Positions 32,736 through 43,840 of a DNA stretch of 64,000 bases are shown piece by piece (within the stretch, counting starts at the first letter, position 1; each line of letters starts with the position of its first letter). The position numbers and the translations under genes are program-made. A model generated the notes under the pieces. The model was not told where the DNA came from, ran no database searches, and was given only the letters and a program-made list of their open reading frames with translations. Location: the NCBI GenBank assembly GCA_035222895.1, contig JAVYIG010007877.1, positions 1 to 64,000 on the forward strand, written 5' to 3'. This stretch comes from Strongylocentrotus droebachiensis. Taxonomy: Eukaryota > Echinodermata > Echinoidea > Camarodonta > Strongylocentrotidae.

Positions 32736-33513
32736 TTATGCTACGTTTACGATATGTTCCCGGCGGCCACCGTGGACAAAACGGGACAGACGTGAGACAA
32801 CGTGGGGGACGGATGGCCAAACGTGACAGGCCGTGATTGCCGTGGATGCCGGGTCAGATTTTTAAACTGTCAACAAATTTGCCAAGGCAGTCACGGTGCG
32901 GATGAGAAACCTAGTAGTAGTAGGCCGCAGTAAAACGGGGTGAACGCAACAAAACGTAACAGTACGTAATAGGCCGTAACAAAACGTGGAGACAGTCCGT
33001 AATGGGACGCGCCTACGCGCTTAGGCGCGTTGCGTTCTACTACGGTCTTACGGCGACTGACATGATGCGCTGGTCTCAGGATACAATGATTGCTACTGCT
33101 TGGAAGGCCTTTTTAATACCGTGGGCAGTTGGGCACAATCGTGCTTCAAAGCTGCGCGGCGTCCACGTTTCATCCGTAGAAAGCCTAGACAGAACGTGAA
33201 AAACGTGTCTGACCTTGATCAAAACGTGTGAAACGTGAGGGACCCCATCAGAACGTGATGGGGCGGCAGGAAACGTACTTGCATCCGTGGTAGACCGCAG
33301 GCTGAACTGTAGTGTGCCTTGGAGCCTCCGGGACAGCATCCCCATTCCCTCCCACGGCCCGTCACGGAAACCGTGATAGACCGTGAGAAAACTTGGCAAG
33401 ACGTAACAAAACTTGAATACAGAGATAAAAATGACCGAAATCCCATGGCGCACTACGTTTCGGGCAAACGGGGCTGCAGTGGCCGCCGGGAGCATAGTGT
33501 AAACGTAGCATAA
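32736..33513. mobile_element. TIR element with TTATGCTACGTTTAC ends
   Basis: Left end TTATGCTACGTTTACGATAT then GTTCCCGGCGGCCAC; right end is the complement with a few changes, over about 35 bp. The interior (about 778 bp in total) is rich in AAAACGTGA / CGTAACAAAACGT motifs, with a GC-rich centre containing GACGCGCCTACGCGCTTAGG. Flanks show no clear duplication. Open stretches inside overlap on both strands and look like artefacts of CpG-rich repeats. Probably a non-autonomous DNA transposon. Confidence 0.75.
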
Positions 33514-33587
33514 GGCCTGTATCGATGTCGGGATGGATGTGATTTACATGTAGGGAGTGGCAAGACTGCCAATAAATACAGCCCGGC

Positions 33588-33735
33588 CCCCCCCCCCCCC
33601 CCGTATTGACTTTACACACCGGACTTTTGCTGAAAGGGGGGGGGGGGTGCTAAAAAAGGCTCGTATAACAAAAGAAAAAGGTCGACCCGTATTGACTTTA
33701 TACACCGGACTTTTGCTGAAAAGGGGGGGGGGGGT
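33588..33735 (+). repeat. Direct repeat ending in poly-G
   Basis: CGTATTGACTTTACACACCG followed by GACTTTTGCTGAAA and a G-run occurs twice, near 33603 and 33690, about 86 bp apart; a C-run (33586-33602) precedes the first. Local duplication with homopolymer expansion. Confidence 0.8.
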
Positions 33736-33869
33736 CGCTTGGAACACGCATATGCGTACCCTAAATAACACTGAGTGGGGGGCCGGGTCTATTAGACCAC
33801 CTGTTATATTATGTTTGATATTTTGCCTGATCTTAAATAAAGCAGAATGACTTTGAACCGAATACAATT

Positions 33870-34740
33870 GGGCCTGCGTTCTTATGTTCTGGTTTCAATA
33901 CATTTATTTCTACATCAAATTGCTGAAATGGGAAGGTTTCTTAATCAAAGGGTGTTGTGAATTTCGGCAGCGTGGTTGTTAAGGTCAATACATGCTCTCA
34001 TACTAGTGCAAGGCGGGCATGTAATTGTCGGAAAACAAGAGAAAAGTCGATGTAATTTTATATTTTAACTCATATTTTGTGGAGTGTGTAAATGAAAAAG
34101 TAAAATAAGAAGTTACATTTTCAGAAAGATTAGTTGCCAATAAGACTTATCATAATGTTGAATTTCATTATCTTTAATTATAGAAAGATAAATGGGTACA
34201 AGGACAACGCGGTTAATGACCTGGACTTTGTATGCAGAATATTTCCACGAATATCTTTAATCATTGGTTTATTATAGAGTTGAATTTTGGAAAAGTGGGT
34301 ATGATTATTCTGAGTGTCTGCTTGTGACATAGGAATCTTGCTTCATTAATTGACATAACTCAGATAAATGGGAGGCAATTTAGTTTCATGAAGACGTAGA
34401 GGGCGTGTTCATGTAAACATTCCATTTAAAGATGGAGGTGCCCATGCCCATGTTATGGTATAAAATGTTTATGGTATTTATCTGTATAAAAGTTGAACAA
34501 TTATTCCCAATGGATAATACAAGTTGTGTAAGTAAATAGTACATTATGTTTGTTTATCAAAACTTAATAGCAATTTATAAGTCGATGTAAATGATTTGAT
34601 TAACTTATTTTATTTAGACAAAGACAGTAGCCTACTGTAGACTGAACAGAAGTGGATTTAGTAATCTTGTACTTTGTAGTTATGAATGTTTGTTCTTTAT
34701 CTCTTTAGCTGGACCTCTGTAAGGAATCATGAATCAGGAT
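33870..34740. other. Non-coding stretch, nothing recognised
   Basis: AT-rich, no exon-like or repeat-like structure that I can support. Confidence 0.45.
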
Positions 34741-34742
34741 GA

Positions 34743-35070
34743 CCAGGGGGGTGTTTCACAAAGATCCCAAGTTGAACTTATCTCTAAGTTGGACTTAACA
34801 ATTATGGAAATCCGTTAGCATCTATGACAATATTTTGTAAAAGTTATTTTATATGGCATCAAATGTTGATTCAAATCATTAATATTTCTTATTATCAAGG
34901 AGATATCATGTTCTTGATGAGGAATTTATAAAAAGTCTAAAATACTTGAATTTTCAAATTTAAATATATTTTATTTTAAGGCTACAAATTGCTCTCCATA
35001 ACTCCATAAGTCCAACTTAGAGTTAAGTTTGACTTCGGATCTTTGTGAAACGTCCCCCCCCCCCCCCTGG
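34743..35070. mobile_element. MITE with GGGTGTTTCACAAAGATCC ends
   Basis: Left end CCAGGGGGGTGTTTCACAAA, then GATCCCAAGTTGAACTTA and CTCTAAGTTGGACTTA; right end carries the complements (TAAGTCCAACTTAGAG, GGATCTTTGTGAAACG) and a C-run. About 328 bp, AT-rich interior, no coding. Homopolymer expansion at the right end obscures any target duplication. Confidence 0.8.
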
Positions 35071-35391
35071 TTTCCTGCAGGTTCTAGACGTGTCGGTGGT
35101 TGGTGACCACCAGTAGCCTTTTGACTTTGGATAGGCATTCATTTCTGTACATGTATTTCAAAATTGTACTTTGGATAATTGGTTAAAACATTTTAACTGT
35201 GTTAAATAACTGCTTAGGAATATATTTCAGTGAAGACTAGTTGTTTCCAGAAATTATTGTGTCATACATAATATAATATATGTATGCATATTCATATTGA
35301 CTCTAATATTTAATCAAGGGATTTTTTTTTCTATATTCTTCATATGAATTTCCTTATTCTAGCTTTAGTGGTCTACTAGATTCTTTAACTG

Positions 35392-35720
35392 TAAAGCCCC
35401 AGTCCCATATAAAGCCGGACCAGCACGGACGAGCACGGACCACTCCGGACCATCCCAGACCATGGTCTGGGGTGATCCGGGATGGTCCGGGATGTTTTGT
35501 TAAAAAAAGTGTGATGCTTTAAAAGCTACAGTCCCATATACGTCCCGGACCATCCCGGAACCCATCCGGGGTGATCCGGGATTAGGTCCGTATTGACACC
35601 GTGTTGGCACCGGGGTGGTCCTGGATGGTCCTGGATGGTCCTGGGCGGTCAATAACTCACTCCCGGACTGCCACGGATCAACACGGACCGCCCCGGCGCC
35701 ACTACGGATGACCCCGGACC
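35392..35720. repeat. GC-rich CCCGGACCATCCCGGA repeats
   Basis: Short interspersed units of GGACCATCCCGGACC and its complement, with CAGTCCCATATA blocks at about 35400 and 35531. It abuts the truncated Penelope-like fragment. Might be a DNA transposon with internally repeated ends. Confidence 0.6.
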
Positions 35721-35729
35721 CAGCACGGT

Positions 35730-36690
35730 GGCAATTATTTCGGTAGCTGGAATCCGTCTAGGGGAGACGGCAAAGCCGAGGCCTTTCTTAAGAATCTCTT
35801 CTTCCGAAGAAGTGATCATTCTAGAGGATAGGTTAATAACCCACTTCTCCTCATTCGCTAATGAGGGCACCGTCCTGCTCGACTTTGGCTGTGTAAGTTT
35901 ATCAAATTTCGTTTGTTGTCTCGTTTTACATTTCATGAAGACATCTCGGTAGATATCTTCATTAACCTTCACTATCTCATCGCTATGTTGGGGGACTAAG
36001 TTCGATATGACTTCGGCCTTCAAAGTTTCATATTCGGTCTTGGCCGAGCCAAGAGTGCGTCTGGTTAGAAAAATCCGTTCTTTTAAGAAAGAATCACTGA
36101 GCATAAGAGGGACGTCAGACTCCGTCGAACTGACAACTCAGCCGTAGCCGAACATGCTTGGGACAACCAGCATCAACCAGACTGGGACGGGGTTCAGTGC
36201 CTTTCCCAAGAACGGCATTGGTATACACGGAGGGTAAAAGAAGCTATCAATATCCGTCTCAATCCTAATAATTTCAACAGAGACAACGGGATCGATATCC
36301 CCGAATTTTGGATGCGGACGATACGCCGCCATGACACTCGCCGTCCTGCCAGCCAACAACGGTCGATTCCATTCAGCAGACGGCCCGAGCCAGCGGCCCG
36401 TTGATTGGTCGAGTACCGTATGCGTCGGCCAATAGGCCTGGTGCATCAGCCGAACCAGCGGCCGAACCAGCGGCCTTGGTGATTGGTCGATCACCGTGTG
36501 CGTCGACCAATAGGCTTTGGGCGTTATTGTTCCAATTATCGATCGAATTTTAGACCGCTTTACGGTCCTCCCGTAAAGTATAAAAGACCCTTGCTTACAA
36601 CAGTTTTTATCACCTGACGAAGTATTGCAGTAGCATACGAAACGTCGTGATCTTTTAGATTCCTTATTGACCACATTGCGAGACAAACGA
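35730..36690 (-). pseudogene. Penelope-like element, 5' region and N-terminal ORF fragment
   Basis: The minus-strand frame (36104-35730) gives FLTRRTLGSAKTEYETLKAE, KCKTRQQTKFDKL and KWVINLSSRMITSSEEEIL, then KGLGFAVSPRRIPATEIIA. This VxNLSSR...KGLxFxxxPxxIP block is the conserved N-terminal signature of Penelope-like retroelements. It precedes their RT and GIY-YIG endonuclease, both absent here because the frame runs into GC-rich repeats at about 35720. Upstream (36105-36690) is a leader with a roughly 75-bp imperfect duplication (GGCCGCTGGTTCGG, CCAATCACC/CCTATTGGCC motifs) and a TTTATACTTTACGGG stretch. Truncated and non-functional. Confidence 0.75.
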
Positions 36691-36699
36691 ATATCACTA

Positions 36700-38120
36700 G
36701 CGATATTATTTTCGATACTATATCCGCAATGAGTAATATATTTAGCATTACATAGTGTGTGTTTATATCTGCTATTAAAACTAAGAGATGTTCTTGTGCA
36801 CCTTTCATTTAATGCATCCCCCTCCCTGGATTTGGTTTGTATTGCTTGGCAGAGTGATCATGGTGTACCCAGTATGACAACGTCAATAAATTTTAAGAAA
36901 GAAAAACAATATTTGGTTGATTTGAATGAGTACAAAGATGTGGATATCTAAATCTATTTAGTATACATGAAATAATTCCAAAAAGATATTTTCGATTGCG
37001 TCCAGACAGAAAATAAACCGCCTTGATAGAAATATACAATATCCAAGTGAAAGGCAATTGTGTAGGTCTGATTAGTTTAACAGCCTGGCCAGCGATTGTG
37101 GAGTATTATATATAAATGATCAGTGATGCAAGAGGTTGCGTTGTTGACTTATGTTTGCCTGGAAGCTTTAGGTTAAAGCGCCCTAACACAACGGTGCTGA
37201 TAAAGTGTAGTGTTTTCATAGGTTTCGTATTCTATGATTATTATTTCGCGTTATATCAAGATGATGGTGACACGTTCATTTGGTTCATAGAACTACGGTC
37301 TACCTGGACACTCATGGAAATCAAACGCCCTCTCTCATCGTTACTCGTGTGTACCATATACAAATCAAATGACCAATACTGTAAGGCTGATTTGAGCCAA
37401 CATTGAGTCATATATAATGATGCGACATTAATTTGTTTTCTGGACCTAATTTAAGGAGTCTGACCACTTAATCGAAAGTACCCGAGACCGAATATGAACA
37501 CAGTTTTGCGAGACCGAAGGCCCGCGAGACCGTACGTGTAAATCATACGCCGCAATTGCTAGCCCGTATTTCTGGTGTGTATGGTTGACAAAATATAAAT
37601 TTGTTAATTTATAAGAAATAAACAAAATCACTTTCTATTCAAGTAATAAGCTACCAGTTATGGAAAAGAAGTTACGAGATAACTATCCGTGTCGTTGCAT
37701 GTAAATAGCGAATTCTGGTATAATCCTCTAGTTATTGACAGGCTAGCATCTTGTTCCCTGCCTCTTGTTGGACATGTGCACAATTTTATTGTACTATTTA
37801 AATAAAGCTTCATAACATAATTGATTCTCGAAGAATTGTATCTTTTATTTGTCTTCGTCTGATCTAATAACTGGTATGTCACTGTGACCATCTATCGCGG
37901 CATCATTCATGAACGGTTAAAATGTTGTGTATTCTGTTGGTACATGTTTTCGTCAATTGTTTTTATTTTTGTATTTATTACAATTTGTATTAATATTATT
38001 TATTTTTTGTGAGGGGGGAGACTTGAAGCTGCGGCCGCTAATTATTTTACCCATGCGTAAGCCGCTCTAGATCCTACCCAGAAGTCAGTGCTTCCGAAAC
38101 CTTAAACCAATACATCCATG
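36700..38120. other. Non-coding stretch, nothing recognised
   Basis: No supported gene. A GCGAGACCG motif repeats at about 37468-37533. Open stretches such as 37116-37406 show no family motif. Confidence 0.4.
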
Positions 38121-38122
38121 AC

Positions 38123-38210
38123 CAGGTGCGTAGCCAGGGAGGGAGGGGTGGTGGGGGCAGTAGCCCCAACCCCTCCCCCCCCCCCCCAACAAAAAAAAAC
38201 GCCGGCCAAC

Positions 38211-38248
<38 letters not shown>

Positions 38249-38265
38249 AAAAGAATAAGAGGACG
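38123..38265 (+). repeat. Transposon end (CAGGTGCGTAGCCAG) plus GA microsatellite
   Basis: CAGGTGCGTAGCCAGGGAGG resembles the terminus of a hAT-type element, followed by G- and C-runs with a GGGGGCAGTAGCCCC hairpin and then (GA)n at about 38214-38245. No matching opposite end was found nearby, so it is a solo end or a truncated copy. Confidence 0.45.
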
Positions 38266-38289
38266 TACGAAGAAAAAGGAACAGACAAA

Positions 38290-39370
38290 GAAGCATTTTT
38301 GAAAATTCAGACAAGGATTAAGAGTCGAGAACGATACAACGGATCGTCTTCTTTCTCCAATAATTAAATGAAACGTCAAAGCTTTCGCGCTTCGCGCGGG
38401 AGGGGGAGGGGAACTGAATTTTGACAAGGATCAAGAGTCGAGAATGGTTTAACGAATCGTCTTCTTTCTCTAATAGTTTAATGAAACGTCAAAGAGGGGA
38501 GAAACTGAATTCAGACAAGGATCATGAGTCAAGAACGGTACAACGAATCGTCTTCTTTCTCTAATAGTTTAATAAAACGTCAAAGAGGGGGAACTGAATT
38601 CAGACAAGCATTAAGAGTCGAGAACGGAAACAACGAATCGTCTATTTTCTCTAATAGTTTAATGAAACGTCAAAGAGGAGGGAAACCGAATTCAGACAAG
38701 GATTAAGAGTCAAGAACGGTACAACGAATCGTTTCATTTTCCTAATAATTTAAGGAAATGTCAAAGAGGGGGGGGAACTGAATTCAGACGAAGATTAAGA
38801 GTCAAGAACGGTACAACGTATCGTTTTCTTTCTCTCTCTCTCTCTCTAAGTGCCATATCGATTGACTTTGGCAATCATGCTGTTCCACAACCCTCGGTTC
38901 CTAGCCTTCTGTATTAGTACCACTCCCAGTTCTTTCACTCCTCTCTCTTCCAACAATTTCTGCAGACTGTCCATCCAAAGTATCCTCCTTCTTCCCCTAC
39001 TCCTTCTTCCCACAATTTCTTTCTCTAATAGTTCAATAAGACGTTAAAGAGGGAGGGGAAACTGAATTCAGACAAGCATTAAGAGTCGAGAACGGTACAA
39101 CGAATCGTTTTCTGTATCTATTAGTTTAATGAAACGTCAAAGAGGGGTAAACTGAATTCAGACAAGTATTAAGAGTCGAGAACGGTTCAACGAATGTTCT
39201 TCTTTCTCGAATAGTTTAATGATAACGTCAAAGAGGGGAAAAAACTAAATTCAGACAAGTATTAAGAGTCGAGAATGGTTCAACGAATCTTCTTCTTTCT
39301 CGAATAGTTTAATGTAACGTCAAAGAGGGAGAAACTGAGTTCAGACAAGGATTAAGAGTCGATACAACGA
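38290..39370 (+). repeat. 90-bp tandem array, about ten units, interrupted
   Basis: Units carry ACAAGGATTAAGAGTCGAGA, ACGGTACAACGAATCGT, CTTTCTCTAATAGTTTAATG and AAACGTCAAAGAGGGG. Starts recur near 38310, 38424, 38513, 38603, 38694, 38787, 39074, 39162, 39255 and 39345, mostly 88-93 bp apart. A 170-bp foreign segment (about 38857-39028) interrupts it. Non-coding. Confidence 0.92.
38857..39028 (-). pseudogene. LINE ORF C-terminal relic inside tandem array
   Basis: Minus-strand translation gives RRSRGRRRILWMDSLQKLLE, then a segment with LGVVLIQKARNRGLW and NSMIAKVNR. The pattern G-R-R-R-x-x-W-x-D followed by A-R-N/D-R-x-x-W is the C-terminal tail of RTE/Jockey-type LINE polymerases. It lies between tandem units as an insertion or capture. 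Confidence 0.6.
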
Positions 39371-39700
39371 TTTTAGAAAAGTACTTTTATGCGAACCATC
39401 TCCGGTCAGGTGTAAAACTCAAGCTTTACCTTGATATTTGACAAGACAACTGCCCTTTCCAAGGGTTCACTCTCCGTGATATACGGAAAACCATCAAGTA
39501 AGCACTTAAATAGATGTAACCAACAGATTTCCCGCGCCATTATAATTTTGTCGTGTAAACGTGAATTCATATTTTATGGAAAATCCTATTATATGGTTTC
39601 CCTACACCCTACAACGTTTATTTTGTGAGGCGATCAGAGACTGCTAGGTATTACTAGAATATCGCTTGAAGCTGTCTCTATATCAGTTTCCTATGCAATC

Positions 39701-40720
39701 ATGGGAACATGTCCTGAAATCAACTCAACGGCGCCAGAGGATGTGGAACTGGACTTTGTGATTTTGCGTTACATTCATTCATTGTACATGTTAATATCGT
39801 GTGTATTTTCCGTCGTAGGAAACGTGTTCAATATCCTCGTACTCTTAAAACTTACAAACATAAGCGAATCCCGGAAGATTTTATTTCTGTTTTTGTCCTT
39901 ATTTGATCTCATGAGTGGCCTTTCTTTAATACCATCCATTCCCGCGTCGTTTCTGAACAGATGGCCGTTCCGAATTGAAATTTGTTTCTTCTGTTCATAT
40001 ATGTTGTTGACAAGTCTGGGCATCTCAAACGCGTTGATTTTATTTCTTGCAGTCGATTGCTACATAGCTGTCAAATACCCGTTCAAGTATCCTTCATGGG
40101 TGACTAAAAGACGGACTATAACGCAATGTTTGCTGATGGTTGCGTTCATGTACCTTGTAACAACGGTAGAATTTTATGTAGTCAGTTGCGACCCTTCTTT
40201 CGATCTACGGCTCTATCGCGGGGTTGGTATGTGTCTGATGGACTTTGAAAGAAGGAGCATGGTCACCTATGTTGTGTTCGTATACAGCATCATGATGTTC
40301 CCCACAGCTCTCTTGGTACTTGGTATGCAGGCCAGTGTTGCTCATACAGCAAGGATTCAGGCGCGTCGCATTGGGGACCTGCAAGTAAGATTCGACGCAA
40401 CACGTGTCGTTGACAACACAATGCCTCAGCGATTGCGCCAAAAGCGACAGACAAATGAGCTAAAAGGAGTCTACGTCTGCCTTGTAGTATCTATTTGCTT
40501 TTTTGCAGGCTGGTTACCGACGGCAGGATTTCAAATCTACTTGTTCCTTTCCAGGAAAACAGGAAATAACATCTACCCCTTCGCGTGGCTCTCCACTGCC
40601 CAATGTTGGAACAATACCCTTGCCTACATGATCATCAAAAAGAATTACAGGCAGACACTCAAATCGCTTTTGGAGTCAATGTCCAGATATATTTGTTACA
40701 AACCATGGGCCTCTGGTTAA
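39701..40720 (+). CDS. Rhodopsin-class (class A) G protein-coupled receptor, orphan
   Basis: Intact single-exon gene of 339 residues beginning at an ATG. Short extracellular N-terminus with one N-glycosylation site (NST, 8-10) and seven hydrophobic segments. TM1 has GNVFNILVLL (GN, 40-41); TM2 has SLFDLMSG (Asp 69). Cysteines at 95 and 98 (before TM3) and at 163 and 178 (ECL2) can form the usual disulfide. The DRY position reads DCY (119-121). TM6 has FFAGWLP (267-273), a variant of FxxCWxP. TM7 has WNNTLAYMI in place of NPxxY. The long third loop is Arg/Lys/Gln-rich (ARIQARRIG...RLRQKRQ). Ligand unknown; peptide or lineage-expanded receptor likely. Intronless receptors of this sort are abundant in echinoderms. 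Confidence 0.88.
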   Translation: MGTCPEINSTAPEDVELDFVILRYIHSLYMLISCVFSVVGNVFNILVLLKLTNISESRKILFLFLSLFDLMSGLSLIPSIPASFLNRWPFRIEICFFCSYMLLTSLGISNALILFLAVDCYIAVKYPFKYPSWVTKRRTITQCLLMVAFMYLVTTVEFYVVSCDPSFDLRLYRGVGMCLMDFERRSMVTYVVFVYSIMMFPTALLVLGMQASVAHTARIQARRIGDLQVRFDATRVVDNTMPQRLRQKRQTNELKGVYVCLVVSICFFAGWLPTAGFQIYLFLSRKTGNNIYPFAWLSTAQCWNNTLAYMIIKKNYRQTLKSLLESMSRYICYKPWASG

Positions 40721-40724
40721 TTCC

Positions 40725-42340
40725 TTTTTTTATAAAAACAAATGTACTGTATTTCATCTGACTTTTATTTCCCCCCCCCCCCCCACTAATATTTGTGTGT
40801 AGGGAAATGCATTGTTATCCCGGAATCCTTTTTAATAATCATGGAAAATCATGCAAATGTATGATTTTAGTGTATCTGAAAGTTATCAGTAATATCGGCT
40901 TCATTGAGATAATAAAAACACACATGTGGAGTGGTTCAGGATTGAACAATGTGGATGTCAAATAGAGTTATTGTATGTATGCATTATCCTTTGACGTTTT
41001 AATCTGTAGTAATTGACGGATGGGGTTACGCAAGTTTTACTATTTCAAACTCATTTTGTGTCGTCGTAGAAGTGATTGCTCATGAAACATTCATTATTAG
41101 TGTATTTTCAATTTACAAACGAATTGTTATCAACTTTAACTTATATTATTAATAGATTTGTAAGTCGAACAAAACGTTAATGCATTTCAATGAAATTCAA
41201 TGGACGGAATAAATGCTTATTAAACTGTATGAAATTTACTTGTAACCCCAACAACAGGAAGTACGCTAAAAGAATGTTCGAATAGCATTCAGAAGAGGTT
41301 TAGAATGAAGGAAGGAGGCAAAGATAGGGACTGATAGAAAGATGATGAAGAGATGTAATCATAAATGAAGATGCATCGGCAAAGAGACGGAGTGGGGGTA
41401 TTATATACAGAAAGGGAAAGCGAGAGAAGTGTAGAGAGTGAGGGAGAGAGAAACATGAAAAGAAGGGGAAAAGAAAGATTTGAAGGGAGAAATGGATAGA
41501 AGGGAATAACAAAACAACAAAAAAGAAAGACAGAAAGAAGATTTTGTTTAGGAGCCAGTGAAAGCAAGGATTGAGAAGAAAAATCAATATGATTTCTTTC
41601 TCAGGCGAGAAAAAAGGCTGATTTTCGTTTTGTAGGTGACTCCCTAGTTGGCAAATGTTTCATGCAAAATGGCCATCGTAGTCTATATTAATTTATTTTA
41701 TTCCAGATGGTCTAATCTTGGGATGTGACGGTTAAGGAATCGCAGATAATTTCGCATTTCCCCAACTTTTTGAAGACTCACACCGCTCGGCGAATCAAAT
41801 GTTTACCTGATAAACTAATCAAAACTGCTTTTTGAAGAAAAAAAACTTACTTGCTATATTTCTTTGTTCATATTGTGATTTCTCTCAAATGGGGAAGCAG
41901 TCGGATTTAAAGACATTAATCAGTTGGCATTTAGCACGTTTATGGAGTTGATTTTCAAACACGTACCGCATTTCACAGTCAATCTGTAGACAAAACTCCA
42001 ACTTGGCATTTTGAATCAGTCTATAGGCTGACATTTCATTAGAATACACATATCAATGTTATTTATTACCTCATATAATTTAAGAGCTAATGTAGCATTA
42101 TTTTGATCGACAACCTCACTTCCGAAATTCAGATCATAAGAGGTTTTTTAATTTGTATCGCGGTGACTATGGAAACGTCACGCTTCAAATAATGTGCATA
42201 TTGGAGAAGAGTCATGGGATATATTTGTGGTTATTAAAATCGGAAAGCGTCTTTTTTTATACGGGATGATATGCAAGTCATGATTATAACATTATTACAC
42301 AATCTTTGCTCTTTGAGAATAAATGAATAATAATAATAAT
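40725..42340. other. Downstream flank of GPCR gene, nothing recognised
   Basis: Poly-C run at 40770-40784 and a purine-rich tract at about 41285-41590 whose minus-strand frames are artefacts. An AATAAAAACA stretch near 40911 could be a polyadenylation signal for the receptor gene. An AAT microsatellite lies at 42325-42341. Confidence 0.4.
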
Positions 42341-43840
42341 AACTAGAAATTTAATTCGTCACGAGGACGAATAAGGTGGTCTGTCTTCATGTCTGATGGT
42401 AGATAATACTATTTACTATATTGAGAAAGGTAGAAGTTATATAGAAATGTAAACAATGATGATGATGATGATGATCTTGATAGTAATGGTGATGACGATG
42501 ATGACGATGATAATGATAATGTTAATGATATTGATGATCATGAGCATGATCCTGACATCTTATCGAAAAAATGAGGGGTGAATTAGATAACAAATAGTCT
42601 CAGCTACAACATACTAAAATTTGGAAGGAAACTGTTGAATAACAACCGAGATACTGGTCAAAACACATTGTCATGCAGATTCATATTTTGAAAAAAGTGA
42701 CCTATAGACATAACACGCAAATATGACAAATTATGCATTGTCGCCATTAATCGAATATTTCACTATAATGAAGTCATCTAAATGAAAAATAAATGGCATA
42801 ATTTTGATAGAGAATTATCTCAGCTACAACATATCAAAATCTGGAAGAAAATCGATCACCGATAAGTGAGATAATCTCAAATAAACAAAGACAAAAATGA
42901 CGTCATCAACAAAATACATTTGTTTGAGTTTAGATGCCAATATGATGACTTTGTTTCACTTTGAACGAGTCAGGGTGGTATGAAATCATATCTCCAACTC
43001 ATGTTTTCTCCAACCATGATATAAAAATTGGGGGTCGACGGACTATCTGAAGAGCTATTTCGATTTTTAAAATGGCATGTTTTTGCCCATATATGCTATG
43101 TATTACAATAGCTCGCACGCACGGACATTATCTTAAACGGACGCTCATTCCGTTATTAATGGGCAGAAACGGGTGAACAATGTATCAAAATGATTGGCAA
43201 AATGATTCAAATATGATGACGGAGAAAATTTCGCGATTTTATGTTGCTAAATGCCAGGACACGCGAAAACGCGCGCCCATGCGCGTGTGCGCGTTTTTTT
43301 GCAAAATGCTTAAAATGGCCTGAAACGTATGCAAAATTAATTTGAGACGATTTGAAGCATTTTTATTTTTTGCGTGCGCGCTAACGCGCGGACGTACGCA
43401 TGCGCGCGCATTTTCCGACCTGAAACTGGCCGGACGGATATTGACCCTAATCATGATAAATATAAATGAGAAATGCCTTTCCGTTATGAAGATATGATCA
43501 TGAGTAAAAAGTACCCCAAAAAACACAAAATGGCGCCTGGATGACGTCATGAAGACTTGATGACCTTGAAAATGTCCATGTCACGTCTGATGACAATGAC
43601 CTATGACTGTGCCAAAATTGAACGAAATTGACATAATTGATCTTGAGTTATCGTCGGAACAAAAAAGTGGGAACAATAAATAAAAATAAAGAATAATAAA
43701 TAAATAAATAAATAAATAAATAATAAAGAAGAAAGAAAATTCTGACGAAAACAATAGGTGATCTGTCGTTGACAGACCACCTAATAAATAAAGAAAATTC
43801 TGACGAAATCAATAGGTGGTCTGTTGATAACAGACCACCT
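42341..43840 (+). mobile_element. Hairpin-ended non-coding element, copy 1
   Basis: Starts AACTAGAAATTTAATTCGTC with an ATTCGTC(ACGAG)GACGAAT hairpin and a GGTGGTCTGT motif. It ends with GGTGGTCTGT...ACAGACCACC (palindromic) and CTAA. The interior has GATGAT microsatellites, two ATCTCAGCTACAACATA blocks, a CpG-rich middle (about 43255-43410) and an AATAAATAAA tract before the end. The terminal hairpin unit is itself doubled (about 43735-43785 and 43790-43840). No coding capacity. Immediately followed by copy 2. Confidence 0.85.

Noticed and set aside
33002-33513. Overlapping open frames on both strands
   Set aside because: They lie inside a CpG-rich TIR element made of short repeats, and no frame stands out.
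36138-36686. 182-codon minus-strand frame as a separate gene
   Set aside because: It overlaps the duplicated leader of the Penelope-like fragment and contains tandem-repeat peptides; more likely non-coding leader.
41289-41587. Two overlapping hydrophobic minus-strand frames
   Set aside because: Purine-rich composition gives Leu/Phe/Ser-rich frames in more than one phase; no domain motif.
43239-43550. 103-codon minus-strand frame
   Set aside because: It falls within the non-coding tandem element and is not preserved in the second copy.
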